64,000 nt of DNA from Streptomyces albiflavescens (GTDB lineage Bacteria > Actinomycetota > Actinomycetes > Streptomycetales > Streptomycetaceae), in assembly GCF_014645835.1 (NCBI RefSeq), contig NZ_BMMM01000002.1, positions 753,233-817,232 of the forward strand, in the 5' to 3' direction. How positions within the stretch are numbered: the first letter of the stretch is position 1; every line of letters begins with the position of its first letter. The notes beneath the pieces were generated by a model. The model saw nothing but the letters and a program-made list of their open reading frames with translations, was not told the origin of the DNA and did not search any database. Of this stretch, positions 33,027 to 41,625 are shown piece by piece. Made by a program: the position numbers and the translations under genes.

Positions 33027-34670
33027 TCAGCCGACCGACACCGCCGACCAGGCAGCCGCCACCGCGTTGTACTCCGTGCTGCCCGCCCCGTACAGGTCCT
33101 TCGCCGCGTTCAGGGTGGCCGTGCGGGCGCCCGCGTAGTTCGTCGAGGACGTCATGTAGACGGTCAGCGCGCGGTACCAGATCCTTCCGACCTTGTCCCG
33201 GCCGATGCCTGTCACCGTGGAGCCGTTGCACGTCGGGGAGTTGTAGCCGACGCCGTTGATGGTCTTCGCGCCGCTGCCTTCCGACAGCAGGTACGCGAAG
33301 TGGTTGGCCACGCCCGAGGAGTAGTGCACGTCCAGGTTCCCCACCGAACTGCTCCAGCAGTCCGCCGAGTTGCCGTCCTTCGACGGCTTGTCCATGTAGC
33401 GCAGGGCCGTCTTGCCGAAGCCCGGGCGGACGATCTTCTCGCCGATGAGGTAGTCGCCGAGGTCGGAGGAGTTGTTCGCGTACCACTCCACCATCGTGCC
33501 GAAGATGTCCGAGGTCGCCTCGTTGAGCCCGCCGGACTCGCCCGAGTACGTCAGCCCCGCCGTCTTCGACGTGACACCGTGCGACATCTCGTGCCCCGCC
33601 ACGTCCAGCGCGACGAGCGGGCCGAACGTCGTCCCGTCACCGTCCCCGTACGTCATGCAGAAGCAGGTGTCGTCCCAGAAGGCGTTGTTGTAGTCGGTGC
33701 CGTAGTGCACGCGGTTGTACGAGCCCTTGCCGTCGCCCGCGATGCCGTTGCGGCCGTGGACGTTCTTGTAGTAGTCCCAGGTCTCGTTGGTGCCGTACTG
33801 CGCGTCGACGGCGGCCGAGGAGCGGTCGGCCGTCGTGCCGGTACCCCAGTGGTTGTCCGCGTCGGTGAAGAGGGTCGCGGGGGCGCGGCTGATGCAGACC
33901 CCCAGGATGCAGAGGTCCGTCTTGTTCGCGGCGTCGCCCGTGTAGGTGTTGCCCCGCGTCGGGTCCTTGAGCTGGTACGTCGATCCGGAGAGCGTCGTCT
34001 CCAGCGGGACCGTTCCGCTGTAGAGGGACTTTCCGTCGCCGCTCGCGGTCTCGATGCTGTCCCACGCGTCGATCTGCCGGCCGGTGCGGGCGTCGGTCAA
34101 CACCGTGCGGGCCACCGGGTTGCCCAGCGAGTCCTGGCCCGCCACGTCGGTGCGCCAGGCCAGCTTGGGCGCGCCGTGCAGGGCGTCGACGACGAGCTGG
34201 GGCTTGGCCGTCACCTTGCGCAGCAGCTCGCCGGCGTTCGCGGCACGCAGCGCGTTCGTGGCCAGATCGGCGGCCTGCGGGGCCAGGACGGCAGGGGTGA
34301 TCGTCGGTACGGAGATGGTGCGCTTCGTGGCCCGGTTCGCGCCGCGATACGAGCCGTTCGGCGCCAGATGGAGAACGAAGTCGCCGCCCAGTACAGGGAG
34401 TTGGTGGTACGTCCGGTCGTAGCGCACATGCTGGCTGCCGTCCGCGTCGACGACCACGTCGCGGACGCTGGTGCCCTGGTCCGAGGTGAGGCCCAGGCTC
34501 GCGGCCTGGGCGGTCAGCGCCGATACGGCGTTGCTGATCGCGGTGGCCCGGCTCGGCCTGGCGTCCGCACTCGCTGTGGGGGCGAGCGCGGCGGCCAGCA
34601 GGGTGGCGGTGGTAGCGGCCACGCCGGCGGTGGCGAAACGGGAACCTCGGATGTGTCGTATCCGACTCAT
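33027..34670 (-). CDS. Secreted M4-family (thermolysin-like) zinc metallopeptidase
   Basis: This 547-residue extracellular protease precursor has a signal peptide (cut near TASADA, about residue 36), an FTP/PepSY-type inhibitory propeptide (about 40-190), and the catalytic domain with HEMSH (His360, Glu361, His364) and the third zinc ligand Glu384 in GGLNEATSD. C-terminal active-site residues include DVHYSSGVANHFAYL. It digests extracellular protein for nutrition. AGGAG is 5 bases before the ATG. A perfect 14-base palindrome at 34749-34762 in the upstream region could be an operator. The upstream gene cutA is divergent. Confidence 0.95.
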   Translation of the reverse strand: MSRIRHIRGSRFATAGVAATTATLLAAALAPTASADARPSRATAISNAVSALTAQAASLGLTSDQGTSVRDVVVDADGSQHVRYDRTYHQLPVLGGDFVLHLAPNGSYRGANRATKRTISVPTITPAVLAPQAADLATNALRAANAGELLRKVTAKPQLVVDALHGAPKLAWRTDVAGQDSLGNPVARTVLTDARTGRQIDAWDSIETASGDGKSLYSGTVPLETTLSGSTYQLKDPTRGNTYTGDAANKTDLCILGVCISRAPATLFTDADNHWGTGTTADRSSAAVDAQYGTNETWDYYKNVHGRNGIAGDGKGSYNRVHYGTDYNNAFWDDTCFCMTYGDGDGTTFGPLVALDVAGHEMSHGVTSKTAGLTYSGESGGLNEATSDIFGTMVEWYANNSSDLGDYLIGEKIVRPGFGKTALRYMDKPSKDGNSADCWSSSVGNLDVHYSSGVANHFAYLLSEGSGAKTINGVGYNSPTCNGSTVTGIGRDKVGRIWYRALTVYMTSSTNYAGARTATLNAAKDLYGAGSTEYNAVAAAWSAVSVG

Positions 34671-34748
34671 CGGTCTCCTAGGGAAGGCGCCTCGGGGCGC
34701 GTGGGGTCGCGTGGGGGCGGCGCAGAAGTTGACTCAGATTTAAAGGTC

Positions 34749-34762
34749 CATGACATGTCATG
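34749..34762. promoter_or_regulatory. Perfect 14-bp palindrome upstream of the M4 protease
   Basis: CATGACATGTCATG is self-complementary and embedded in a second partial repeat, GACATGTCATGTC. It lies in the only A/T-rich part of the cutA/protease intergenic region (TTGACTCAGATTTAAAGG next to it), about 80 bases before the protease start. It looks like a dimeric regulator site; extracellular neutral proteases in streptomycetes are often activator-controlled. The role is inferred. Confidence 0.5.
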
Positions 34763-34879
34763 TCCATAGCGCGCACTGGCGGATGTGTGTGGGTGTGTGA
34801 GGGTGTGGCGAGGGGCGAGAATCGTTTCTGCGAAGGGCTCCGGCGGGGCCATGGCAAGGACTCGAAAGGGAGGCCGATC

Positions 34880-35206
34880 ATGGCCACGGACGGCTGGCTG
34901 ACCGTGCTGACCACGACCGATGCCGTCGAGAAGGCGGAGGCCCTCGCCCGCGGAGCGGTGGAGGCGCGGGCCGCGGCCTGTGCGCAGATCTCCGGGCCGG
35001 TGACGTCGGTGTACCGCTGGAAGGGGGCCGTCGAGACCGCCGCCGAGTGGCAGGTGCTGTTCAAGACGACGGGTGCCCGGTACGACGCGCTGGAGGCGTA
35101 TCTGCGCGAGGCGCACGACTACGACACCCCTGAGATCGTCGCGACGCCGGTCGTCCGGGGGAGCGCGGACTATCTGCGCTGGCTGGAGGAGGAGACCGCT
35201 TCTTGA
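34880..35206 (+). CDS. cutA: CutA-family divalent ion tolerance / PII-like protein
   Basis: This 108-residue protein has the CutA trimeric ferredoxin-like fold: WLTVLTTTDAVEKAEALARG, ACAQISGPVTSVYRWKG and DYDTPEIVATPVVRGSADYLRWL. CutA was linked to copper tolerance in E. coli, though its molecular role is unsettled. GGGAGG lies 6 bases before the ATG at 34880. The long in-frame extension to 34760 is promoter sequence. It overlaps the next gene by 4 bases, so the two are coupled. Confidence 0.93.
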   Translation: MATDGWLTVLTTTDAVEKAEALARGAVEARAAACAQISGPVTSVYRWKGAVETAAEWQVLFKTTGARYDALEAYLREAHDYDTPEIVATPVVRGSADYLRWLEEETAS

Positions 35207-35628
35207 ACGAGGTGGAACTGCCCTTCTTCGTCTACGGCACCCTGCGTCCCGGCGAGCACAACCACGACCTGTTCCTGCGCGGGCGCACGGAGTCCGAGGA
35301 GCCGGGACGCATGCGGGGGGTCGTGCTGTACGACGGGCCCGGATATCCGTACGCCGTGGAGGAACCCGGAGGAGTCGTGTGCGGGGAGGTGGTCACCGCC
35401 TCGCCCGAGGCGTACGGGGAGTTGCTCGCCGCACTCGATCGGCTGGAGGAGTACGTGCCGGGCGACCCCCGCAACCTGTACGAGCGCGTGGCGCGGGACG
35501 TGACCCGCGCGGACGGGACCGTCGTACGGGCCTGGGTGTACGTGGCCGCGCCCGGCGTCGCCGCGCGATTGCGGGGCCGGGGCAGGCCCATCGAGGGCGG
35601 GGAGTGGCGCTCGCCGCAGTCGTCGTAG
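35203..35628 (+). CDS. Gamma-glutamylcyclotransferase-like (AIG2/GGCT) protein
   Basis: This 141-residue beta-barrel protein has the family start PFFVYGTLRPGEHNH, the catalytic-glutamate region in ALDRLEEYVPGDP, and NLYERVARDV. Members cleave gamma-glutamyl amines or dipeptides to 5-oxoproline. The start is TTG at 35203, overlapping the cutA stop (TTGA), with GAGGAG about 9 bases upstream; no ATG or in-frame GTG gives a better complete domain. It is the last gene of the cutA pair, and a repeat-rich region follows. Confidence 0.85.
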   Translation: MNEVELPFFVYGTLRPGEHNHDLFLRGRTESEEPGRMRGVVLYDGPGYPYAVEEPGGVVCGEVVTASPEAYGELLAALDRLEEYVPGDPRNLYERVARDVTRADGTVVRAWVYVAAPGVAARLRGRGRPIEGGEWRSPQSS

Positions 35629-35637
35629 CTGCGGGCA

Positions 35638-35685
35638 TGCGTGCCGGGCGTCGCGACGCCGCGGAGATCCATCAGAAGCCCCCTA
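35638..35685. mobile_element. One-ended fragment of the family B miniature element
   Basis: The 48 bases ending CAGAAGCCCCCTA are the exact reverse complement of the left end of the complete element at 63621. No matching second end is found nearby, so this is a deletion remnant or one-ended copy. Confidence 0.7.
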
Positions 35686-35694
35686 GGGGCGTTG

Positions 35695-35734
35695 GGGGTC
35701 CCCCTTGTTCGAGCGAAGCCGAGTACTTGGGGAG
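35695..35734. repeat. GC-rich palindrome next to the family B fragment
   Basis: GGGGTCCCCCTTGTTCGAGC followed by GAAGCCGAGTACTTGGGGAG: inner CGAGCGAAGCCGAG-like and outer C/G runs pair. It is of the same type as the palindromes at 24021 and 63703. Confidence 0.55.
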
Positions 35735-35887
35735 GGTGGGCACTGGGGGTACTCCCACGCCATCAGGGCAGTGGGGGAGGCACCCTGCAGGCGCCGGCGA
35801 GCGAACCCACCCCGACGGCAACCCCACTCCGGTGCCCGTGCACGGCGGCGCCGCGTGCCCGGGATGCCAACTTCCGGACCGATACCC

Positions 35888-38083
35888 CTACTTCACCGAC
35901 TCCACCCGCACCGCGCAGGTCTTGAACTCCGGCATCCGGGAGGTCGGGTCGAGGGCCGGATTGGTCAGCGTGTTGGCCCGGCCCTCGCCCGGCCAGTGGA
36001 AGGGCATGAACACGGTGTCGGGGCGGATGGTGGTCGTGATCCGGGCCGGCGCGACGGCCCGGCCACGCCGTGACACCACCGCCACCGCGTCCCCGTCCGC
36101 CGCCCCGAGGCGCTCGGCCAGCCGCGGATGCATCTCCACGAAGGGCCCGGGCGCCGCGGCGTTGAGTTCGTCGACCCGCCGGGTCTGCGCACCCGACTGG
36201 TACTGCGCGACCACACGGCCGGTGGTCAGCAGGACCGGGTACTCCTCGTCCGGCTCCTCGGCCGCCGCCCGATGGGACACCGGAACGAAGCACGCCCGGC
36301 CGTCCTCGGTGGCGAAACGATCGAGGAAGAGGCGGGGGGTGCCCGGGTGGGCGCCGCCCGGGACGTCGTCCTCGCCCGGGGTGTCCGGGAGGAGCTCGGC
36401 CGAGGTGTCCTCGGCCGGATCGTCCGGAAGTACGTCCAGTGAGGCGTCCTCGCAGTCGCCGGGGCCCTCCGCGCCGGCCGGCGCCGGGCACGGCCAGAAC
36501 ACCCCGCCCTCCTTTGCGAGCCGCCGGTAGGTGATCCCCGAGTAGTCCGCCGCCCCGCCCGCGCTCGCCCTGCGCAGCTCGTCGAAGACCTCCTCCGGGT
36601 TCACCGGGAAGCCCTTCTCCACACCCAGTCGGGCGGCGAGTTCGTGCAGGACGTGCAGGTCGCTGCGTACCCCGTCCGGCGGGGTGATCGCCTGGCGGCG
36701 CAACAGCACCCGGCCCTCCAGGTTCGTCGTCGTGCCGGTCTCCTCGGCCCACTGCGTCACCGGCAGGACGACGTCCGCGAGGGCGGCCGTCTCGGAGAGG
36801 ACGACGTCCGCGACCGCCAGGAAGTCCAGGGACTTCAGACGCCGCTCGATGTGCGCGGCGCGCGGCGCGGACACCACCGGGTTCGAGCCCATCAACAGCA
36901 GTGAGCGGATGTCCGTCCCCATCGCGTCGAGGAGCTCGTACGCGCTCCGCCCGGGCCCCGGCAGCGAGTCCGGGTCCACCCCCCACACCTCGGCGACGTG
37001 GCGTCGCGCCGCCGGGTCCGTCAGCTTGCGGTAGCCGGGCAGCTGGTCGGCCTTCTGGCCGTGTTCGCGCCCGCCCTGCCCATTGCCCTGCCCGGTCAGG
37101 CAGCCGTACCCGGACAGCGGACGCCCCGAGCGGCCCGTCGCGAGACACAGGTTGATCCACGCGCCCACGGTGTCCGTGCCCTTGGACTGCTGCTCGGGCC
37201 CGCGCGCGGTGAGCACCATGGCGGCCTCCGGCTCGCAGAACAGCCGTACGGCTTCGCGCAGTTGTGGAACGGACACCCCCGTGATCCGCTCCACGTACTC
37301 GGGCCAGTGCGCCATGGCCGCGGCCCGCGCCTCCTCCCAGCCGCTCGTACGGGCCCGGATGTACTCCTCGTCCGTACGCCCCTCGGCGACGATCAGGTGG
37401 AGCAGCCCCAGCGCGAGCGCCAGGTCCGTACCCGGGCGCGGCGCCAGATGCAGGTCCGCCTGCTCGGCCGTACGGGTGCGGCGCGGGTCGACGACGATCA
37501 GCGTGCCGCCGTTCTCCTTCAGCTCGGTGAGGTAGCGCAGCGCGGGCGGCATCGTCTCGGCGAGGTTGGAGCCGACGAGGATCACACAGCCGGTCCTCGG
37601 GATGTCCTCCAGCGGGAAGGGCAGCCCCCGGTCGAGGCCGAAGGCCTTGATGCCGGCCGCCGCCGCGGACGACATGCAGAAGCGTCCGTTGTAGTCGATC
37701 TGTGAGGTGCCCATGACGACGCGGGCGAACTTCCCGAGCGCGTACGCCTTCTCGTTCGTCAGTCCGCCCCCGCCGAACACCCCGCACGCGTCCGGGCCAT
37801 GCTCCGTACGCGTGCGGGACAGCCCTTCTGCGATCCGGTCGAGCGCCTCGCCCCAGGTCGCGGGCTCCAGAACGCCCGCGTTGCGGACCAGCGGGGAGGC
37901 CAGCCGCACCCGGGACGAGAGCACCTCGGGCGCCGTACGGCCCTTGCTGCACAGCGCGCCCCGGTTCACCGGAAAGTCCGCGCGCTCGCTCACCTCGACG
38001 CCCCCGCCGGGCGCGGGCGACAGATTCATCCCGCACTGCAGGGCGCAGTACGGGCAGTGGGTCGGCGTCGCGGAGGTGTTCAT
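35888..38083 (-). CDS. nasA: Assimilatory nitrate reductase catalytic subunit (molybdopterin oxidoreductase)
   Basis: This 731-residue Mo-bisMGD enzyme reduces nitrate to nitrite in the cytoplasm. The N-terminal [4Fe-4S] ligands are Cys10, Cys13, Cys17 and Cys45 (HCPYCALQCG...ALCSKGR). GRFCMSS contains the Cys expected to bind molybdenum. Further motifs are GSNLAETMP, QGNGQGGREHGQKADQLPG and TGRVVAQYQSGAQTRR. An acidic Asp/Glu/Pro-rich insertion (about residues 505-560) precedes the C-terminal MopB domain. No signal peptide is seen. Nitrite made here feeds NirBD at 18931-21884. A GlnR-like motif lies 24 bases upstream. The electron donor subunit is not adjacent; a flavoprotein elsewhere must serve. 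Confidence 0.92.
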   Translation of the reverse strand: MNTSATPTHCPYCALQCGMNLSPAPGGGVEVSERADFPVNRGALCSKGRTAPEVLSSRVRLASPLVRNAGVLEPATWGEALDRIAEGLSRTRTEHGPDACGVFGGGGLTNEKAYALGKFARVVMGTSQIDYNGRFCMSSAAAAGIKAFGLDRGLPFPLEDIPRTGCVILVGSNLAETMPPALRYLTELKENGGTLIVVDPRRTRTAEQADLHLAPRPGTDLALALGLLHLIVAEGRTDEEYIRARTSGWEEARAAAMAHWPEYVERITGVSVPQLREAVRLFCEPEAAMVLTARGPEQQSKGTDTVGAWINLCLATGRSGRPLSGYGCLTGQGNGQGGREHGQKADQLPGYRKLTDPAARRHVAEVWGVDPDSLPGPGRSAYELLDAMGTDIRSLLLMGSNPVVSAPRAAHIERRLKSLDFLAVADVVLSETAALADVVLPVTQWAEETGTTTNLEGRVLLRRQAITPPDGVRSDLHVLHELAARLGVEKGFPVNPEEVFDELRRASAGGAADYSGITYRRLAKEGGVFWPCPAPAGAEGPGDCEDASLDVLPDDPAEDTSAELLPDTPGEDDVPGGAHPGTPRLFLDRFATEDGRACFVPVSHRAAAEEPDEEYPVLLTTGRVVAQYQSGAQTRRVDELNAAAPGPFVEMHPRLAERLGAADGDAVAVVSRRGRAVAPARITTTIRPDTVFMPFHWPGEGRANTLTNPALDPTSRMPEFKTCAVRVESVK

Positions 38084-38106
38084 ACCGCTCAGCGTGCGTC
38101 GGGCGT

Positions 38107-38133
38107 GTTACGTGCCGGGGCGGCGAGCGTTAC
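38107..38133 (-). promoter_or_regulatory. Candidate GlnR site upstream of nasA
   Basis: Two GTAAC pentamers (minus strand) are separated by 17 bases, i.e. 6-5-6, exactly the spacing of alternate pentamers in a GlnR box; the middle pentamer (CGCCC) does not match GaAAc. Nitrate reductase is a reported GlnR target in streptomycetes, so a half-conserved box is plausible. Confidence 0.4.
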
Positions 38134-38234
38134 ACGGGCGGGACGGTGACCTCCCGGCCGGGTACGGCCCGCAGTGAGGGTCCGCCTGATCGGCCCGTCA
38201 GGGCGGAGCCGGTGAGACCCACCGCGGCAACCCC

Positions 38235-38948
38235 CTACCGTCCCGCGTCCAACGCCCGGGCAACCCCCGACTCCTTCGGCCCCAGGAACCGCGGGTCGGG
38301 CTGGAACACCGCGTCCAGCGCGGCCTTCCCGGCCGCGAACACCTCCCGCGCACCCCCGTAGTACCAGGTGACGTCGTGCTTCGCGTCGACACCGATGCCG
38401 TACGACGAGACACCCGCCGCCTGGCACAGCGCGACGGCGCGGCGGATGTGGAAGCCCTGGCTGATCAGCACGGCCCGGTCGACGCCGAAGATCTTCTTCG
38501 CGCGGACGCAGGAGTCCCACGTGTCGAAACCGGCGTAGTCGCTGACGATCCGCCCGTCCGGCACGCCGCGCTTGGTCAGATAGGCCCGCATCGCGTCCGG
38601 CTCGTCGTAGTCCTCGCGGCTGTTGTCGCCGGTGACGAGGACCACCTCGATCCGGCCCGCCCGGTACAGCTTCGCCGCCGCGTCGAGCCGGTGGGCGAGG
38701 TACGGCGAGGGCTCGCCGTCCCACAGGCCGGCGCCGAAGACCACCGCGACCTCGGTGCGCGGGGCGTCCGCCGTCGTGCGCAGCCGGTCACCGGTCACCA
38801 CGTACATCCAGGTCGCCGGCAGCAGCGCCAGGACGCACAGCAGCATGATCCCCTGCACGGCCCGCCGCTGTCCGGTACGCGTGCGCGGCAGCCGTGGCAT
38901 GCGCGGCCTGCGCGGTTTCAGCAACGTACGCAGCTTCGGATGGCGCAT
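38235..38948 (-). CDS. SanA/YdcF-like DUF218 envelope protein
   Basis: This 237-residue protein has an Arg/Pro-rich cytoplasmic tail, one membrane helix (AVQGIMLLCVLALLPATWMYVV) and an outer DUF218 domain with EVAVVFGAGLWDGEPSPYLAHRLD, VVLVTGDNS and VLISQGFHIRRAV. Relatives (SanA of E. coli) affect envelope permeability and vancomycin sensitivity. GGGGAGGGGACC stands about 6 bases before the ATG at 38948; the long upstream extension is not coding. It is divergent from the chelatase gene. The biochemical role is unknown. Confidence 0.87.
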   Translation of the reverse strand: MRHPKLRTLLKPRRPRMPRLPRTRTGQRRAVQGIMLLCVLALLPATWMYVVTGDRLRTTADAPRTEVAVVFGAGLWDGEPSPYLAHRLDAAAKLYRAGRIEVVLVTGDNSREDYDEPDAMRAYLTKRGVPDGRIVSDYAGFDTWDSCVRAKKIFGVDRAVLISQGFHIRRAVALCQAAGVSSYGIGVDAKHDVTWYYGGAREVFAAGKAALDAVFQPDPRFLGPKESGVARALDAGR

Positions 38949-39160
38949 TGGTACGGTCCCCTCCCCAGGTGGCCTCGCCCATGGAGGACGCGGCGTGCGG
39001 TGATCCGGTTCGCGGCCGGAAGAGTGACCAGATTCACTCGCGGCGTATCTCCGCAGGTCACGAAAGCTCACACACCCCGTGCATCCCATCGTGAACCCTC
39101 GGAAAACACCCGTCATGCCCGCGCAACGGCCCGGCAACCTCCTGCCGCCAGGATCGGTCC

Positions 39161-40081
39161 ATGACGGCGTCGAACCCTCCTCGCGACGAGTCCCGCCACC
39201 GCCCCGGTGGGCGGCCGCCGCGGGGTGCCCACCCAGACAGTCACCTCGACAGTACGGCGCAAATCATGAACCGGATCACCAGCCAGCTCGGCAGTCAGCT
39301 CAGCCTCGTCTCGCTCAACGGCACCCGCCGCCCGGCAGCGCCCGCGCTCGTCCTCGTGGCGCACGGCAGCCGCGACCCGCGCGCGCTGAGCACCGTACGC
39401 ACCCTGATCGAGCGGATCCGCGAGCTGCGCCCTCACCTGTCCGTGCACCTGGGCCACATCGAGCTGAACGAGCCCCTGCTGACCGACACGCTCGCCTCCC
39501 TCGGCGGCAAGGAGGACGCCGTCCTCGTGCCGCTGCTGCTCAGCCGCGGCTACCACGTCAAGCACGACATCCCCGAAGCCGCGGCCGCCGCGGCCGACGT
39601 GCGCACCCGCGTCGCCGCCCCGCTCGGCCCGCACCCGCTGCTCGTGGAGACGCTGTACGCGCGGCTCGTCGAGGCCGGATGGCGCACCAGAACGAGCGAC
39701 AGCGCCCGCCGCGCGAGCGGAGTCGTGCTCGCCGCCGCCGGTTCCCGCGACCCCGACGCGGCCCTCGACACCCGCCGCACCGCCCAGCTGCTCGCCGAAC
39801 GCCTCGGTGTGCCCGTCGTCCCCGCGTACGCGTCCGCCGCCGCGCCCACCGTCCCCGCGGCCCTGCGTGCCCTCGCCGCCCGCGGCCGTCACCGGGTCGC
39901 CGTCGCCTCGTACTTCACCGCCCCCGGCCGCTTCGCCACCGAGTGCGCCGAGGCCGCCCCCTGGATCGCCGCCGATCCGCTGGGCGACCACCCGGCGATG
40001 GCCCGCCTCGTCCTGCACCGCTACGACCAGGCCGCCGCGATCCCCGAACCCGCTGCGGAGCGCGCACTGGCCTCGGCCTGA
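39161..40081 (+). CDS. Sirohydrochlorin chelatase (CbiX/SirB-like)
   Basis: This 306-residue protein has two related CbiX half-domains. The first has [14 protein letters not shown] with the metal-binding His, [10 protein letters not shown] and [18 protein letters not shown]; the second has [20 protein letters not shown] and [11 protein letters not shown]. It inserts iron into sirohydrochlorin to give siroheme, needed by NirB, or cobalt for cobalamin. The location between nasA and dgt and the NirB need favour siroheme. AGGA lies 8 bases before the ATG at 39161. About 45 variable residues precede the domain. Confidence 0.88.
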   Translation: MTASNPPRDESRHRPGGRPPRGAHPDSHLDSTAQIMNRITSQLGSQLSLVSLNGTRRPAAPALVLVAHGSRDPRALSTVRTLIERIRELRPHLSVHLGHIELNEPLLTDTLASLGGKEDAVLVPLLLSRGYHVKHDIPEAAAAAADVRTRVAAPLGPHPLLVETLYARLVEAGWRTRTSDSARRASGVVLAAAGSRDPDAALDTRRTAQLLAERLGVPVVPAYASAAAPTVPAALRALAARGRHRVAVASYFTAPGRFATECAEAAPWIAADPLGDHPAMARLVLHRYDQAAAIPEPAAERALASA

Positions 40082-40155
40082 ACCGCACGGCTCCACCCCT
40101 TTCGCCACCGCCGAGTACGTCCCGATTGTCACTGCGTGCGTTTACTGTCGGTGGC

Positions 40156-41532
40156 ATGGAAGGCATCGCACCGAAGGCACCCCAGGCATACGAGAACCAC
40201 GCGGCGCACGACGGACGGCAGGCGTACGACGAGTCCGGTGTCGAGCGCTTCGCCGTCGAGCCCGACAAACGCCCCGGCCGCACCGCCTTCCAGCGCGACC
40301 GCGCGCGCGTGCTGCACTCCGCCGCCCTGCGACGCCTCGCGGGCAAGACCCAGGTCGTCACCCCGGGCACCCGGAGTCAGGTCTGGGACGCCAGCCCCCG
40401 CACGCGCCTGACCCACTCCCTGGAGTGCGCCCAGGTCGGCCGGGAACTGGGCGCGGCCCTCGGCTGCGACCCCGACCTGGTCGAGGCGGCCTGCCTCTCC
40501 CACGACCTCGGGCACCCGCCCTTCGGGCACAACGGCGAACAGGCGTTGAACGAGTTCGCGGAGGACTGCGGGGGGTTCGAGGGCAACGCACAGTCCCTGC
40601 GCCTGCTCACCCGTATCGAGCCCAAGCGCTTCGTCCGCTCGGACGCTGTGACATCGGCCGCCGGCGCGGCGGGCGGCGACCTCGTCAGCGTCGGGCTCAA
40701 CCTCACCCGTGCCGCCCTCGACGCCGCCACCAAGTACCCCTGGCCGCGCGGCGCGCACCCCACCGACCCCAAGTCGCCCAAATTCGGGGTCTACGAGGAC
40801 GACCGGCCGGTCTTCGACTGGGTCCGCAAGGGCGCCCCCGGCACCCGTACGTGCTTCGAGGCCCAGGTCATGGACTGGTCGGACGACGTGGCGTACTCGG
40901 TGCACGACGTCGAGGACGGTCTGCACGCGGGCCACATCGACCCCAACTGCCTGCACGCGGAGCCCGAGCGGCAGGAGATCTTCGCGGTGGCCATCGGACG
41001 GTACGTGCCCGCGGACACGGACCCCGCAGAGCTGTCCGAGGCCCTCGACCGGCTCCTGGACCAGGAGTGGTGGCCGCACGGGTACGACGGATCGGCCGTC
41101 GCGCAGGCCCGGTTGAAGGACGCCACCAGCCAGCTCATCGGCCGCTTCTGCCTGGCGGCGGAGGGCGCCACGCGCGCGACGTACGGCAGCGGACGGCTCA
41201 CGCGGTACGCGGCGGAGCTGGTCGTCCCCCGCGGTGCGCGCCACGAGTGCGCCGTGCTCAAAGCCGTCGCCGACCGGTACGTCATGCAGCGCGCCGAGCA
41301 GGAGCGGCTCCGCGCCGACCAGCGGATCGTCGTCGCCGAACTGGCTCAGGCGCTCACGGCCCGCGCGCCCGACGGCCTGGATCCGCAGTTCCGGGCGCTG
41401 TTCGACGACGCGTTCGACGACCGTGCCCGTAAGCGCGTGATCGTCGACCAGATCGCTTCGCTCACCGATGCCTCGGCGCGTTCCCTGCACCTCAGGCTCA
41501 TCAGGGGTTCCCATGGGGGCGGAGGAGTGTGA
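40156..41532 (+). CDS. dgt: Deoxyguanosinetriphosphate triphosphohydrolase-like protein (HD domain)
   Basis: This 458-residue HD-superfamily enzyme hydrolyses dNTPs to deoxynucleoside and tripolyphosphate. Seen are [20 protein letters not shown], the metal ligands in RTRLTHSLE and [15 protein letters not shown], and [13 protein letters not shown], typical of Dgt type 2. The ATG at 40156 follows GGTGG; a TACTGT hexamer about 15 bases upstream may be the -10 box. It lies before the flavoprotein gene and dnaG, in the order known from other streptomycetes. It helps keep dNTP pools balanced near the primase gene. Confidence 0.94.
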   Translation: MEGIAPKAPQAYENHAAHDGRQAYDESGVERFAVEPDKRPGRTAFQRDRARVLHSAALRRLAGKTQVVTPGTRSQVWDASPRTRLTHSLECAQVGRELGAALGCDPDLVEAACLSHDLGHPPFGHNGEQALNEFAEDCGGFEGNAQSLRLLTRIEPKRFVRSDAVTSAAGAAGGDLVSVGLNLTRAALDAATKYPWPRGAHPTDPKSPKFGVYEDDRPVFDWVRKGAPGTRTCFEAQVMDWSDDVAYSVHDVEDGLHAGHIDPNCLHAEPERQEIFAVAIGRYVPADTDPAELSEALDRLLDQEWWPHGYDGSAVAQARLKDATSQLIGRFCLAAEGATRATYGSGRLTRYAAELVVPRGARHECAVLKAVADRYVMQRAEQERLRADQRIVVAELAQALTARAPDGLDPQFRALFDDAFDDRARKRVIVDQIASLTDASARSLHLRLIRGSHGGGGV

Positions 41533-41625
41533 CCCTGCGTGGCCTGATCGGGCCACTACCTCTTCCCGCATCACGCTCTGTGCGGGACGCTCGCATGTGG
41601 CGACATCCTTACGAGGAGGCATCAA

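Larger units (their letters stand above)
35629..35887. other. Repeat-rich intergenic region between converging genes
   Basis: No gene. It contains a 48-base fragment of the family B miniature element (35638-35685), a GC-rich palindrome (35695-35734) and a further run of stems (GTGGGCACTGGGGGTACTCC and GGCAGTGGGGGAGG) up to the nasA stop. It probably acts as a transcription end zone and as an accumulation site for repeats. Confidence 0.6.
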
